A program made the translations under genes and the position numbers. Shown here one piece after another: positions 1-7,481 of a stretch of DNA of 7,895 nucleotides. Source of the DNA: an uncultured Spongiibacteraceae bacterium (GTDB lineage: Bacteria; Pseudomonadota; Gammaproteobacteria; Pseudomonadales; Dasaniaceae); assembly GCA_937969395.1 (NCBI GenBank), contig CALBVI010000483.1, forward strand, positions 1 to 7,895, written 5' to 3'. The number at the start of each line of letters is the position of its first letter. Position 1 is the first letter of the stretch. Under the pieces are notes generated by a model, which was not told the DNA's origin, searched no databases, and saw nothing but the letters and a program-made list of their open reading frames with translations.

Positions 1-1
1 T

Positions 2-490
2 GGGCGCGGTGAGCGATTAGGACAAATTGATGATCCGGTCGGCTACAAACTTAATGTAGAGATTGACGAATATTATCTTGGTCGTGTCGATATAGGGCAA
101 AGTGCTATTGGTGAATACAATAATGGTAACTACGATTTGAAGATTTCCAAAATCTATCCGCAAGTTACTAATGGTTTATTTAATGTTGATATGGTTTTTG
201 CTGAAGATCCACGCCAATTACGCCGAGGACAAACGTTACAATTGAAATTAGTGTTAGGTGATAACACCGATGCATTATTAATCCCTAATGGCACTTTCTA
301 TCAAGAGACGGGTGGCAATTGGATTTTTGTTCTTAATGCTGAAGGTACTGAGGCGGTAAAACGCAGTGTTAAAATGGGGCGCAGAAACACCGAATTCATT
401 GAAGTGCTTGAAGGCTTGGAGGCGGGTGAAAAAGTTATCACCTCTCCCTATACCAGTTATGCCGAAATGGATCGATTAACCTTAAATTAA
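2..490 (+). CDS. Periplasmic adaptor (membrane fusion) subunit, HlyD/MacA type, C-terminal part
   Basis: An open frame enters from the left edge and ends with TAA at 488-490, giving 162 visible codons. The start lies outside the window; the TTG at 137 is an internal codon. The visible part fits the beta-barrel and membrane-proximal domains of a periplasmic adaptor, which links an inner-membrane transporter to an outer-membrane channel. Seen: an opening strand pattern (GYKLNVEIDEYYLGRVDIGQ), then LRRGQTLQLKL followed by DALLIPNGTFYQ, matching the family pattern of a 'GM/GQ' turn and a 'llIP..a' strand, and near the end GLEAGEKVITSPY, the usual final strand. The lipoyl and coiled-coil hairpin domains would be upstream. 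Adjacency to the ATPase and permease supports a tripartite ABC system (MacA-like) over an RND partner, but the 234-base gap means co-transcription is not proven. No symbol is assigned. Confidence 0.87.
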   Translation, partial: GRGERLGQIDDPVGYKLNVEIDEYYLGRVDIGQSAIGEYNNGNYDLKISKIYPQVTNGLFNVDMVFAEDPRQLRRGQTLQLKLVLGDNTDALLIPNGTFYQETGGNWIFVLNAEGTEAVKRSVKMGRRNTEFIEVLEGLEAGEKVITSPYTSYAEMDRLTLN

Positions 491-531
491 ACGATTAAAT
501 TTAAATTAACAACGTTGATTAATGGAAGATG

Positions 532-683
532 TTATTGAAATCGAACTTATCTTATTACTTGTAAGCTTGAAAATCTAAAAATGATTAAGTGACTTTTTGG
601 GAATGACCCCTCTTAGGATGTTGCGATGATTTTATAGCTTGTTGATGCTTTATGAGTTAGTGGGCTAGGTTCGATTTCAATAA
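532..683. repeat. Long imperfect inverted repeat between adaptor and ATPase genes
   Basis: Arms 532-546 (ttattgaaatcgaac) and 669-683 (gttcgatttcaataa) are perfect 15-base reverse complements. In RNA the pairing continues inward in the same register, 547-557 against 658-668, with one mismatch (550/665) and several G-U pairs, giving about 25 paired positions around a loop of about 100 bases. The 152-base unit fills most of the adaptor-ATPase gap. No open frame of note lies inside and no convincing target-site duplication flanks it. It could be a structured leader or attenuator in the operon mRNA, or a small MITE-like element. The repeat is directly visible; its role is not. Confidence 0.6.
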
Positions 684-713
684 TATTTTTAACAGATTAT
701 TTATTTAAAAAAT

Positions 714-719
714 GGAGAG
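714..719 (+). promoter_or_regulatory. Ribosome binding site of the ABC ATPase gene
   Basis: GGAGAG lies five bases before the ATG at 725, a good Shine-Dalgarno match and the strongest of those seen in front of the transporter genes. It fixes the ATPase start. Confidence 0.8.
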
Positions 720-724
720 TAACT

Positions 725-1405
725 ATGCTTAAATTACATAACTTATCGAAAGTGTATCGCACAGAAGAAGTAGAAACCGTCGCGCTTAATGGCGTTGATA
801 TTGAAATACAGCGGGGCGATTTTGTCGCCATGATGGGTCCGTCTGGTTGCGGAAAATCCACTTTATTGAATATCATCGGTATGCTCGATAACCCCACCGG
901 CGGCGATTATTTTTTCTTTGATGAAAATATTGCCAACTACTCCGAATCTAAACTCAGTGAGTTACGCAAAAAAAATATCGGCTTTATCTTTCAAAGTTTT
1001 AATTTGATTGATGAGCTCAATGTACAAGAGAACATTGAATTGGCATTGCTCTACCACAAGATTCCATCAGGCGAGCGCAAGCGACGCGTTGCTGAAGTGA
1101 TGGACAGAATGGGTATTGCGCATCGGGCTAAGCATATGCCGGGACAACTTTCTGGTGGTCAACAACAGCGTGTTGCCGTTGCGCGTGCGGTGGTTGGTGA
1201 TCAACCACTTATTCTTGCGGATGAGCCCACCGGTAATCTCGATAGTGCTCACGGGCAAGAGGTGATGGAGTTATTGCAATCACTGAATGCCGAAGGCACT
1301 ACCATTGTAATGGTGACGCATTCGCCTTCACATGCTGACTATGCAAAACGCACCATTAATCTACTCGACGGTCATTTGGTGACTGACAATATTCGTGCGG
1401 CTTAA
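725..1405 (+). CDS. ABC transporter ATP-binding protein, LolD/MacB type
   Basis: A complete 226-residue nucleotide-binding subunit, the usual length for stand-alone ATPases of the LolD/MacB/YbbA group. It should hydrolyse ATP in the cytoplasm to drive an FtsX-type permease. All motifs are intact: A-loop Tyr11, Walker A GPSGCGKST (38-46), Q-loop Gln90 in FIFQSFN, signature LSGGQQQR (142-149), Walker B LILADE (162-167) with Glu167, D-loop NLD (171-173), and H-loop His199 in MVTHS. The stretch NLIDELNVQENIELAL after the Q-loop is typical of this group. The start is fixed by GGAGAG five bases upstream. P1 begins 28 bases after the stop, so the two are probably co-transcribed and form one transporter. 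This is the only intact ATPase visible for three permeases; a broken copy lies at 4845-5004. It could also be called MacB-like, but in true MacB the ATPase is fused to the permease. Confidence 0.97.
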   Translation: MLKLHNLSKVYRTEEVETVALNGVDIEIQRGDFVAMMGPSGCGKSTLLNIIGMLDNPTGGDYFFFDENIANYSESKLSELRKKNIGFIFQSFNLIDELNVQENIELALLYHKIPSGERKRRVAEVMDRMGIAHRAKHMPGQLSGGQQQRVAVARAVVGDQPLILADEPTGNLDSAHGQEVMELLQSLNAEGTTIVMVTHSPSHADYAKRTINLLDGHLVTDNIRAA

Positions 1406-1433
1406 ATAATTATAGATTTAACGAGAAAAATTA

Positions 1434-3866
1434 ATGTTTTTGAATTACCTAAAAATCGCCCTGCGTAATCTGCGCAAAAATAGACTGTTTTCTGTGATTA
1501 GTATCGTCGGGCTAGCCATTGGCATGACCGTTTATATCTACATCAATACATCGTTTGAATACGAAAAAAATTACGATCATTTTTTCAGTAACATTGATCG
1601 AATTTATGCTGTTGGATCCTTTATTACACCTGATAAAAACCCGTTAGGGCGAAGGAATTTTACCTACACTACGGTCGGGCCGATTATTGAAGCAGAGCTG
1701 TTGGAGGTAGAAGCCGTTGCGCGGTCAATGCGCAAACCAATATTATTGGGTGTCCAAGACTATAGTTCTTATGAAAGTGTTCTATTTGTTGATCCTGCGT
1801 TTTTGACGATATTCGATTTTAACTATTTACAAGGTAACAGTAATGCCTTTGCTACGCAGTCTGGTGTAGTTATCAGCGAGACTAAAGCTATAGAGTATTT
1901 TGGACGCACTCAAGTTATTGGTGAAACTATCACCTTGGATAATCAAAAAGAGTTAACAGTAGCGGCTGTAATAACAGATATCCCTAGGGATTCGCATTTT
2001 CATACGCCGGGGTCAGGAGGTATAGATAATGTGGATACTCATATTTTTGCAACACTCGACACACTGGTTTCTTTAGGGCGTTTCGAGCCAGAAGGTTACT
2101 GGTGGACTTATGGTACGAATGATCACACCTATGTGCTGCTCCCTGAGCAATTAGGTGCAGAGTGGCTGCAATCTCAGTTGGATAGCATCTATGATCGTTT
2201 CGTTCCAGCACAACAAAAAATGGAAGTAGCGGGACTTTCTGCAATCTCTTTGCGGGGTATGGGTGTGACAATGGGTGGCATGCCAGCGACCGCGGCCGTC
2301 ACGTTGATAAGTATGCTGATACTGGCCATTGCCTGTGCAAATTACAGCAACCTTGCAATTGCTCAATCGATGGGGCGCAGCCGTGAAGTGGGCTTGCGTA
2401 AAACGTTGGGTGCATCGCAGTTTCAATTGCTCGTGCAATTTTTGGTGGAAAGTATTCTTATCGCGAGCATCGCTATGATTGTTGCTACCGTCATATTGGA
2501 ATTGCTGATTCCTCTCTATAACAATTTTGAAAATACTGCTATCAGCTTAAATTATATTGAGATATTACCTAAGCTGATTCTTGTTACTTTAGCTGTTGGT
2601 CTTCTTGCTGGCTTATATCCCGCTTGGTTAATTATTCGTACTCAGCCTGTTCAAGCATTACGTGGTGGTGTGCGTAAAGGAAAAACGGGGGCAACTTCGC
2701 GAGCGCTGATGATCGGGCTTCAGTTTGGTCTTTCGGCTTTTATGATTGCTTTGATTGCTGTGTTGTATGTGCAAAGTAAGAAAATAGAGGACGCTAGTCA
2801 TCTCTTCCCGCGTGCTGAAATTTACACGCTGAGTAGGCTTGATGTTGATGGTGTCGTGGAGCGTTTGGATATTCTCAAGAATGAGTTGGAAGCATTGCCA
2901 GCTGTTGATTCTGTTGCGTTTTCATCGGGTTTGCCATATCAGCAATTTCTTTGGACATATAGAGCTGCTGCAGATCGCGGTGATGAGGGTGATTCTTTCC
3001 GCCCCGGTATAAAGTTGATTACCCCTGAGTTTCTTGCGACCTATGACATCACTCTGATCGCCGGACGGAACTTTGACAAGGGCATATCCAACGATCATTT
3101 CAATTGGGAGCTTGGTCAATTTAACGTTATTGTCAATGAGTTAACGGTCAGTATGTTAGGCATTAACTCTCCTGAAGAAGCAATTAATCAGCGGTTCTAT
3201 TGGTTAGATGGGGAAGGGGTAGATAGAGAGTTCATCATCGTTGGTGTGGTGCCAACACAAAATATTCGTGGCCTGTTGAATCCCGAGACGCCATGGATGT
3301 TTATGTACCATAACGAAGAGCATCTGAAGTACGGCTCTATCAGAATCAGCGGCGGTATTACCGCAGAAGTAGTGAGCAGCATTGAGGCTGTATGGAAACG
3401 AGTTGTGCCAGGCTTTCCTATTAAGGGTCGGTTTCTAGACGAGGTGTTTGAACTCTATTTTAGTCAATTTCATAGTATGTATCTGAGTCTTGGGATCTTT
3501 TTTCTAATCGCTTTTTCGCTGGCGTTATTTGGCCTGTTTGGATTGGCTGTCTTTATGACAAAAGATAAAACTAAAGAGATTGGTATTCGCAAGGTCTTGG
3601 GGGCAAGTTCCAAGCAAGTGGCACAAGTGCTGGTTTGGCAGTTTGCCAAGCCTGTGATCTGGTCATTAGTTGTGGCGTTGCCAGCGGCGTTGATAGCCTC
3701 TGTAGCGTACTTGAATGTTTTTTCAGATCGGATTGAATTGTCAGTTTTGCTCTTGCTTATGTTGGGCGCGGGTTGTCTAACGATTTTTCTTGCTTGGGTG
3801 ACGGTAGCGAGTCATACCTATAAAGTTTCGCAAGAAAATCCGGTTGCAGCATTGCGGCACGAATAA
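1434..3866 (+). CDS. ABC transporter permease P1, double FtsX/MacB type
   Basis: An 810-residue inner-membrane permease. A MacB-like periplasmic core follows the first membrane segment (about 18-38). By eye there are eight membrane segments: near 18-38, 287-308, 334-358, 379-401, 426-446, 685-708, 736-759 and 770-792, with large periplasmic loops at about 40-285 and 450-680. Each half carries the FtsX cytoplasmic coupling motif: GRSREVGLRKTLGAS (314-328) and KTKEIGIRKVLGAS (712-725). It is therefore two FtsX units in one chain, unlike four-segment LolC/LolE or MacB, and it has no ATPase domain of its own. The partner is most likely the ATPase 28 bases upstream. The ATG at 1434 has a weak site, GAGAAAA, seven or so bases upstream, the same layout as in P2. 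The C-terminus ENPVAALRHE is shared with P2. The substrate is unknown; lipoprotein, peptide or drug export, or mechanotransmission, are all possible for this fold. Confidence 0.95.
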   Translation: MFLNYLKIALRNLRKNRLFSVISIVGLAIGMTVYIYINTSFEYEKNYDHFFSNIDRIYAVGSFITPDKNPLGRRNFTYTTVGPIIEAELLEVEAVARSMRKPILLGVQDYSSYESVLFVDPAFLTIFDFNYLQGNSNAFATQSGVVISETKAIEYFGRTQVIGETITLDNQKELTVAAVITDIPRDSHFHTPGSGGIDNVDTHIFATLDTLVSLGRFEPEGYWWTYGTNDHTYVLLPEQLGAEWLQSQLDSIYDRFVPAQQKMEVAGLSAISLRGMGVTMGGMPATAAVTLISMLILAIACANYSNLAIAQSMGRSREVGLRKTLGASQFQLLVQFLVESILIASIAMIVATVILELLIPLYNNFENTAISLNYIEILPKLILVTLAVGLLAGLYPAWLIIRTQPVQALRGGVRKGKTGATSRALMIGLQFGLSAFMIALIAVLYVQSKKIEDASHLFPRAEIYTLSRLDVDGVVERLDILKNELEALPAVDSVAFSSGLPYQQFLWTYRAAADRGDEGDSFRPGIKLITPEFLATYDITLIAGRNFDKGISNDHFNWELGQFNVIVNELTVSMLGINSPEEAINQRFYWLDGEGVDREFIIVGVVPTQNIRGLLNPETPWMFMYHNEEHLKYGSIRISGGITAEVVSSIEAVWKRVVPGFPIKGRFLDEVFELYFSQFHSMYLSLGIFFLIAFSLALFGLFGLAVFMTKDKTKEIGIRKVLGASSKQVAQVLVWQFAKPVIWSLVVALPAALIASVAYLNVFSDRIELSVLLLLMLGAGCLTIFLAWVTVASHTYKVSQENPVAALRHE

Positions 3867-3872
3867 TTAGTA

Positions 3873-3907
3873 CAAGCCTGTTTTTTAATTATTTAAAAAT
3901 AGGCTTG
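3873..3907 (+). terminator. Stem-loop just after P1, possible terminator or mRNA end
   Basis: The arms caagcct (3873-3879) and aggcttg (3901-3907) pair perfectly. Pairing continues through a G-U pair and a T-run/A-run, leaving a short AT loop and a stem of about 13 base pairs. It starts six bases after the P1 stop. No T-run follows immediately; a T-rich stretch comes only about 12 bases later, so it is not a textbook Rho-independent terminator. It may terminate partially or protect the 3' end of the ATPase-P1 message. If it terminates, the protease gene needs its own promoter. Confidence 0.5.
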
Positions 3908-3970
3908 CATGATTTATGTATTTTTTCTGATTAGAATTTATTGTCGAACTTTATAAATGAATAAGATTAC

Positions 3971-3975
3971 AGGAA
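3971..3975 (+). promoter_or_regulatory. Ribosome binding site of the CPBP protease gene
   Basis: AGGAA lies seven bases before the ATG at 3982 and supports that start. No convincing -35/-10 pair could be placed in the 115-base gap upstream. Confidence 0.65.
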
Positions 3976-3981
3976 TAATTT

Positions 3982-4728
3982 ATGGATGCTGAAATAGCAT
4001 ATCAAGAAAACAAGAATGATAAATGGGGACTTACTGGAACTTTAGTGTGGGGAATTTTAATTTTACTTCTCTTTAGTCTGATTCAGGGGGCCGCTACAGT
4101 TGCTTATTGTTATGCGGTTTATGGTGGGTTTTCAGATGAAGTAATGAAAAATCTTGAGTACGATGGAACTGCTATAGCCTTAGCAACCTTTGCTAGCATG
4201 ATTGTATGTAGCCTTGTCATATGCAAGGTAATAAAACTAAAAGAATCTTCAAATTTAATGAAGTATTTAGCAATAAATAAAATCAATCGTACTGAGATTA
4301 TCTATTGGGGATTTGCAACATTTTTATTGTGCCTAGGGATTGAAGTTTTAATGCGCGTGTTAAACATAGATAACTCGGTGAATTCTGAATACATGGTGAC
4401 TGTTTATAAATCTACAGGCCAACCGTGGTTTTTATTTTTGGCGGTGGTAGGGGCGGCTTCCGTTTTTGAAGAGTTATTTTATAGAGGTTTTTTATTTACC
4501 GGATTGTCATCAACTTTCATGGGTTCTATAGGAGTAACAATTATAACCTCGCTGGCTTGGGCAGCTATACATATTCAGTATGATCTATATGGGATGGCTA
4601 TGATTTTTATTTCGGGCGTGGTTCTAGCCATAGCTAGAATAAAAACGAATTCAATACTAACAACGATAATGATGCATTCAATTATGAATATTGTCGCAAC
4701 CATTCAAGTTATTACATATGTTCCATAG
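3982..4728 (+). CDS. CPBP-family intramembrane metalloprotease (CAAX protease / Abi type)
   Basis: A 248-residue polytopic membrane protein with all three motifs of the CPBP family (the Rce1-like, formerly Abi, proteases): EELFYR (163-168; the two Glu and the Arg), W193-x3-H197 in the next helix, and H232-x3-N236 in the last helix. These residues form the metal and active site within the membrane, so it is predicted to be catalytically competent. Hydrophobic segments lie near 19-43, 63-84, 106-127, 148-165, 180-197, 204-219 and 225-245. Bacterial members include bacteriocin immunity proteins and peptide-processing or regulatory proteases; the substrate cannot be named here. The gene sits between two permeases of one family, behind a stem-loop, and is visibly AT-richer than the ATPase and P1, which suggests separate acquisition. 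The AGGAA site supports the start. Two further stops follow in frame within 15 bases (4729-4731 and 4741-4743). Confidence 0.94.
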   Translation: MDAEIAYQENKNDKWGLTGTLVWGILILLLFSLIQGAATVAYCYAVYGGFSDEVMKNLEYDGTAIALATFASMIVCSLVICKVIKLKESSNLMKYLAINKINRTEIIYWGFATFLLCLGIEVLMRVLNIDNSVNSEYMVTVYKSTGQPWFLFLAVVGAASVFEELFYRGFLFTGLSSTFMGSIGVTIITSLAWAAIHIQYDLYGMAMIFISGVVLAIARIKTNSILTTIMMHSIMNIVATIQVITYVP

Positions 4729-4844
4729 TAAATGGTTTTATAGCTAGTGATTGTTGTTGACGGTTTAGTCTTAGGGGTTTTAGTAATATCGATTATAGCG
4801 TTCATATTACAAGCAGCATTAATAAGTAGTTTTGAGAGGATAAG

Positions 4845-5004
4845 ATGCTAAGGCTAATTAATTTATCGAAAGTTTATCGCACAGAAGAAGTAGAAAACGT
4901 CGCGTTTAATGGCATTGCATTCGCCTTCACATGCTGACTATGCAAAACGCACCATTAATTTACTCGACGGTCATTTTGTGACTGAAAATATTCGTGCGGC
5001 TTAA
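4845..5004 (+). pseudogene. Relic of a second ABC ATPase gene, 521-base internal deletion
   Basis: The first 23 codons (MLRLINLSKVYRTEEVENVA...) match the start of the ATPase at 725, with 59 of 69 bases identical by hand count. After the G at 4917 the sequence jumps to the 3' end of that gene: 4918-5004 matches 1319-1405, and 90 of 93 bases agree when the six bases past the stop are included. The missing middle corresponds to 798-1318, which removes Walker A, the Q-loop, the signature and Walker B; only the His of the H-loop onward remains. The 521-base loss also shifts the frame, so translation from ATG 4845 ends at TGA 4935-4937 after 30 residues, while the old frame runs on to TAA 5002-5004. 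A good ribosome site (GAGAGG, 4834-4839) survives. No ATPase activity is possible. It lies directly before P2, where an ATPase gene would be expected, so P2 probably once had its own ATPase. Confidence 0.93.
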
Positions 5005-5029
5005 ATAATTGGCTTTAGAGAAAATCGTA

Positions 5030-7471
5030 ATGTACTGGAACTACCTAAAAATCGCCCTGCGTAACTTGCGTAAAAATAAACTTTTCGCTGTTATTAATAT
5101 AATTGGCCTCGCAATAGGTCTGACGATATATGTTTTTGTTAGCCTGTTGATTGAATACGAGAAAAATCACGATCTGTTTTTTGAAAACAATGAAAATATT
5201 TATACGATTATGTCCGTATTCAACTCCGGTATGGATCTACCGTTTGATCAGATGAATTCCGCATCATCAGCATATGCGCCTATTATTGATGCAGAGCTTG
5301 CTGATGTTGAGTCGGTTGCCCGAACTCGGTCTGCAAAACTGACTGTCAATATCAATGGCAATAGCCAGTTTGAGCGAATTACTTTTGCTGATCCTGTGCT
5401 TCTGAATATATTTAGTTTTGAGTATCTCTACGGAGATCGCAAGGCTTTGGAAAACCCAGACGCGCTTGTTGTTACTGAAGCCGCTGCCATTCGGCTGTTT
5501 GGTACGGCCGATGCTGTTGGTCAAGTGGTGTTGCTAAATAATCAGGAAAGCTTCCAAGTTACAGCGATCATAAAGGATATTCCGCTAAATTCTCATTTCA
5601 ATACTACTAGCGGAAAAACACAAATTTTTGCGCCCATAGGTTCTCTGCAGCTATTTACAGATTTTGATTTCAATGGTCGGTGGCGTGATATTTGGAACGG
5701 CAATATTACCTACATTCAGTTGCCGAGTAATTTGGATTCTGATTGGCTTGATATTCAGCTGGAATCCATTTACCAGCGTCACGTTTCTGACTACAACAAA
5801 GGTCTTGTTTCCAGTATTCACGCACAACCATTGTGGCGGGCAAACTATTCGAATTGGGAGACAGTAGGTGGCGTTTCCATTGATTTAGTATTCTCAGTAC
5901 TTAGCTTGCTTATTATCACAATTGCCTGCATCAATTACACTAATCTTGCTGCAGCTCAATCCTTAGGGCGTAGCCGTGAAGTCGGCATTCGAAAAACTAT
6001 GGGTGCATCGCGGACAGAATTGCTCTGCCAATTTCTCGTTGAAAGTATTCTAGTCTCAGCTGTCGCAATGATAATTGCCATTACTATTCTTGAACTCATC
6101 ATTCCACTGTTCAATAACGCCACTAACAAAGTAATGCAGTTCAAATATCTAGAGACTATGCCATGGTTATTGGGGACTACACTGGCCGCTGGTCTAGTGA
6201 CGGGTATTTATCCGTCTTGGTTGATTACCAAAGTCACACCTATAGATGCTTTGCGCGATGTTGCCCGAAAAGGAAAATACAGCACTGCTATACGAGAATT
6301 TATGATTGGCTTACAGTTTAGCATATCTACTTTTTTGATTGCGGCTGTGGTTGTTGTTTATGCTCAGAACGAAAAGGCTAAAGAGGATAACCATCTGTTT
6401 CCTCGACAAGAAGTGTATGTTTTGAATAATATCAATAGCAATGAAGACAAGGATAATGTGGATTTACTTCAACTCAAATTGGATTTGCTTCAAAATGAAC
6501 TCAACGCCATACCAAACGTAAAAAAGGTTGCCTTCTCTAACTTGGTGCCTTATTCAAATTCTTATCCAACCCAAGTAATCTCAACAGTAGCTGGCGATAC
6601 AACTAACACCGTAAAAATTAACCAACTGGGTATAACACCAAGTTTTTTTGATGTTTATGATATTCCTCTTTTGGCTGGAAGACATTTGAACGGAAATATT
6701 TCCAACGACAAGTATCACTATAACGTATCTAAGACGTTGAATATTATTTTGAACGATCAAGCCCTTGATAAATTGGGTATAGAGACGCCTGAGCAAGCCA
6801 TTAATACCCGGCTTTACTCCACCAAAAAGAGAACTGTTTTGAGAGAGTATGTGGTTGTAGGCGTAGCGAGTATGCCAAGTTTCATAGGTGTTACTGGAGA
6901 GAAAACGGCTTGGTTTTTCTACGTTGACCCTACATCGAGCTTAGGTTCAATTCGGTTTATGGATGGTAGCGATGCCGCCATTGTTGATGATATCAAGTCT
7001 GTCTGGAAAAAGATTTTTCCAGCGGAACCGATGGAAGGCGAATTTCTCAGTGGGATATTCAATGAGAATTTTAAATTTTTTGTTTTTTTAAATGCAATAT
7101 TAGCGGGGTTTTCACTTATCGCATTGATTATCGCAATGGTTGGCTTGTTTGGCCTCTCCGCATTTATAGCAGCTCAAAGAACTAAGGAGGTTGGAATGCG
7201 AAAAGTGCTGGGTGCGAGCTCAATACAAATATCAAAGCTACTTATCTGGCAGTTCTCTAAACCTGTTTTATGGGCGGTAGTTTCAGCGCTGATGTTCGCT
7301 TTTTTTGCAAGCAATAAATACCTACAATATTTTTCAGATCGCATTGAATACTCAATTCTTCTTTTGCTTTTAGCGGGAATTTTTTCGGTCGTTCTTGGAT
7401 GGATTACGGTCGGCGCACATGCCTACAAGTTAGCAAGAGAAAATCCCATTATCGCGCTTCGGCACGAATAA
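5030..7471 (+). CDS. ABC transporter permease P2, double FtsX/MacB type
   Basis: A permease of 813 residues from the ATG at 5030. An in-frame TTG at 5009 would add seven residues but runs through the GAGAAAA site; ATG 5030 aligns exactly with P1 and P3 (MYWNYLKIALRNLRKNKLF). The architecture is as in P1: first membrane segment about 18-40, periplasmic core to about 284, segments near 285-305, 335-359, 377-399 and 424-445, a second periplasmic loop, then segments near 686-709, 740-760 and 773-795. Coupling motifs GRSREVGIRKTMGAS (313-327) and RTKEVGMRKVLGAS (718-731) are intact, so it should still bind an ATPase. Its own ATPase gene is a relic just upstream, so the partner is probably the 725-1405 protein or one outside the window. 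Identity to P1 over the first 138 residues is about 45% by hand count. It probably forms an operon with P3. Confidence 0.95.
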   Translation: MYWNYLKIALRNLRKNKLFAVINIIGLAIGLTIYVFVSLLIEYEKNHDLFFENNENIYTIMSVFNSGMDLPFDQMNSASSAYAPIIDAELADVESVARTRSAKLTVNINGNSQFERITFADPVLLNIFSFEYLYGDRKALENPDALVVTEAAAIRLFGTADAVGQVVLLNNQESFQVTAIIKDIPLNSHFNTTSGKTQIFAPIGSLQLFTDFDFNGRWRDIWNGNITYIQLPSNLDSDWLDIQLESIYQRHVSDYNKGLVSSIHAQPLWRANYSNWETVGGVSIDLVFSVLSLLIITIACINYTNLAAAQSLGRSREVGIRKTMGASRTELLCQFLVESILVSAVAMIIAITILELIIPLFNNATNKVMQFKYLETMPWLLGTTLAAGLVTGIYPSWLITKVTPIDALRDVARKGKYSTAIREFMIGLQFSISTFLIAAVVVVYAQNEKAKEDNHLFPRQEVYVLNNINSNEDKDNVDLLQLKLDLLQNELNAIPNVKKVAFSNLVPYSNSYPTQVISTVAGDTTNTVKINQLGITPSFFDVYDIPLLAGRHLNGNISNDKYHYNVSKTLNIILNDQALDKLGIETPEQAINTRLYSTKKRTVLREYVVVGVASMPSFIGVTGEKTAWFFYVDPTSSLGSIRFMDGSDAAIVDDIKSVWKKIFPAEPMEGEFLSGIFNENFKFFVFLNAILAGFSLIALIIAMVGLFGLSAFIAAQRTKEVGMRKVLGASSIQISKLLIWQFSKPVLWAVVSALMFAFFASNKYLQYFSDRIEYSILLLLLAGIFSVVLGWITVGAHAYKLARENPIIALRHE

Positions 7472-7474
7472 GGA
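7470..7474 (+). promoter_or_regulatory. Ribosome binding site of P3 overlapping the P2 stop
   Basis: AAGGA overlaps the P2 stop codon (TAA 7469-7471) and sits seven bases before the P3 ATG at 7482. This arrangement points to translational coupling of P2 and P3. Confidence 0.7.
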
Positions 7475-7481
7475 CTCATTC

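Noticed and set aside
137..490. Adaptor as a short complete gene from TTG 137
   Set aside because: The frame is open to the left edge and the upstream codons fit adaptor sequence (GYKLNVEIDEYYLG), so the TTG is internal.
522..578. 18-codon ATG frame in the adaptor-ATPase gap
   Set aside because: It has no ribosome site and overlaps one arm of the inverted repeat. It is too short to support as a gene or precursor peptide.
532..683. Insertion sequence remnant
   Set aside because: No transposase coding sequence lies inside and no target duplication could be identified, so it is listed only as an inverted repeat.
1984..2438. Overlapping minus-strand open frames inside P1
   Set aside because: They lie antisense to a clear permease gene, have no recognisable domain, and overlap each other in different frames. 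The same holds for the other minus-strand frames at 697-897, 1067-1258, 2922-3119, 3197-3382, 5267-5524, 5956-6144 and 6581-6796.
3905..3937. Promoter for the protease gene (TTGCAT with TAGAAT)
   Set aside because: The boxes are about 21 bases apart, outside the usual 16-18 spacing, and the -35-like part overlaps the stem-loop arm.
5009..5029. TTG-started extension of P2 by seven residues
   Set aside because: It runs through the GAGAAAA ribosome site. P1 and P3 both start at the position matching ATG 5030, with the same leader layout in P1.
5664..5867. Plus-strand 67-codon frame inside P2
   Set aside because: It is an out-of-frame shadow of the P2 periplasmic domain with no own ribosome site or recognisable domain.
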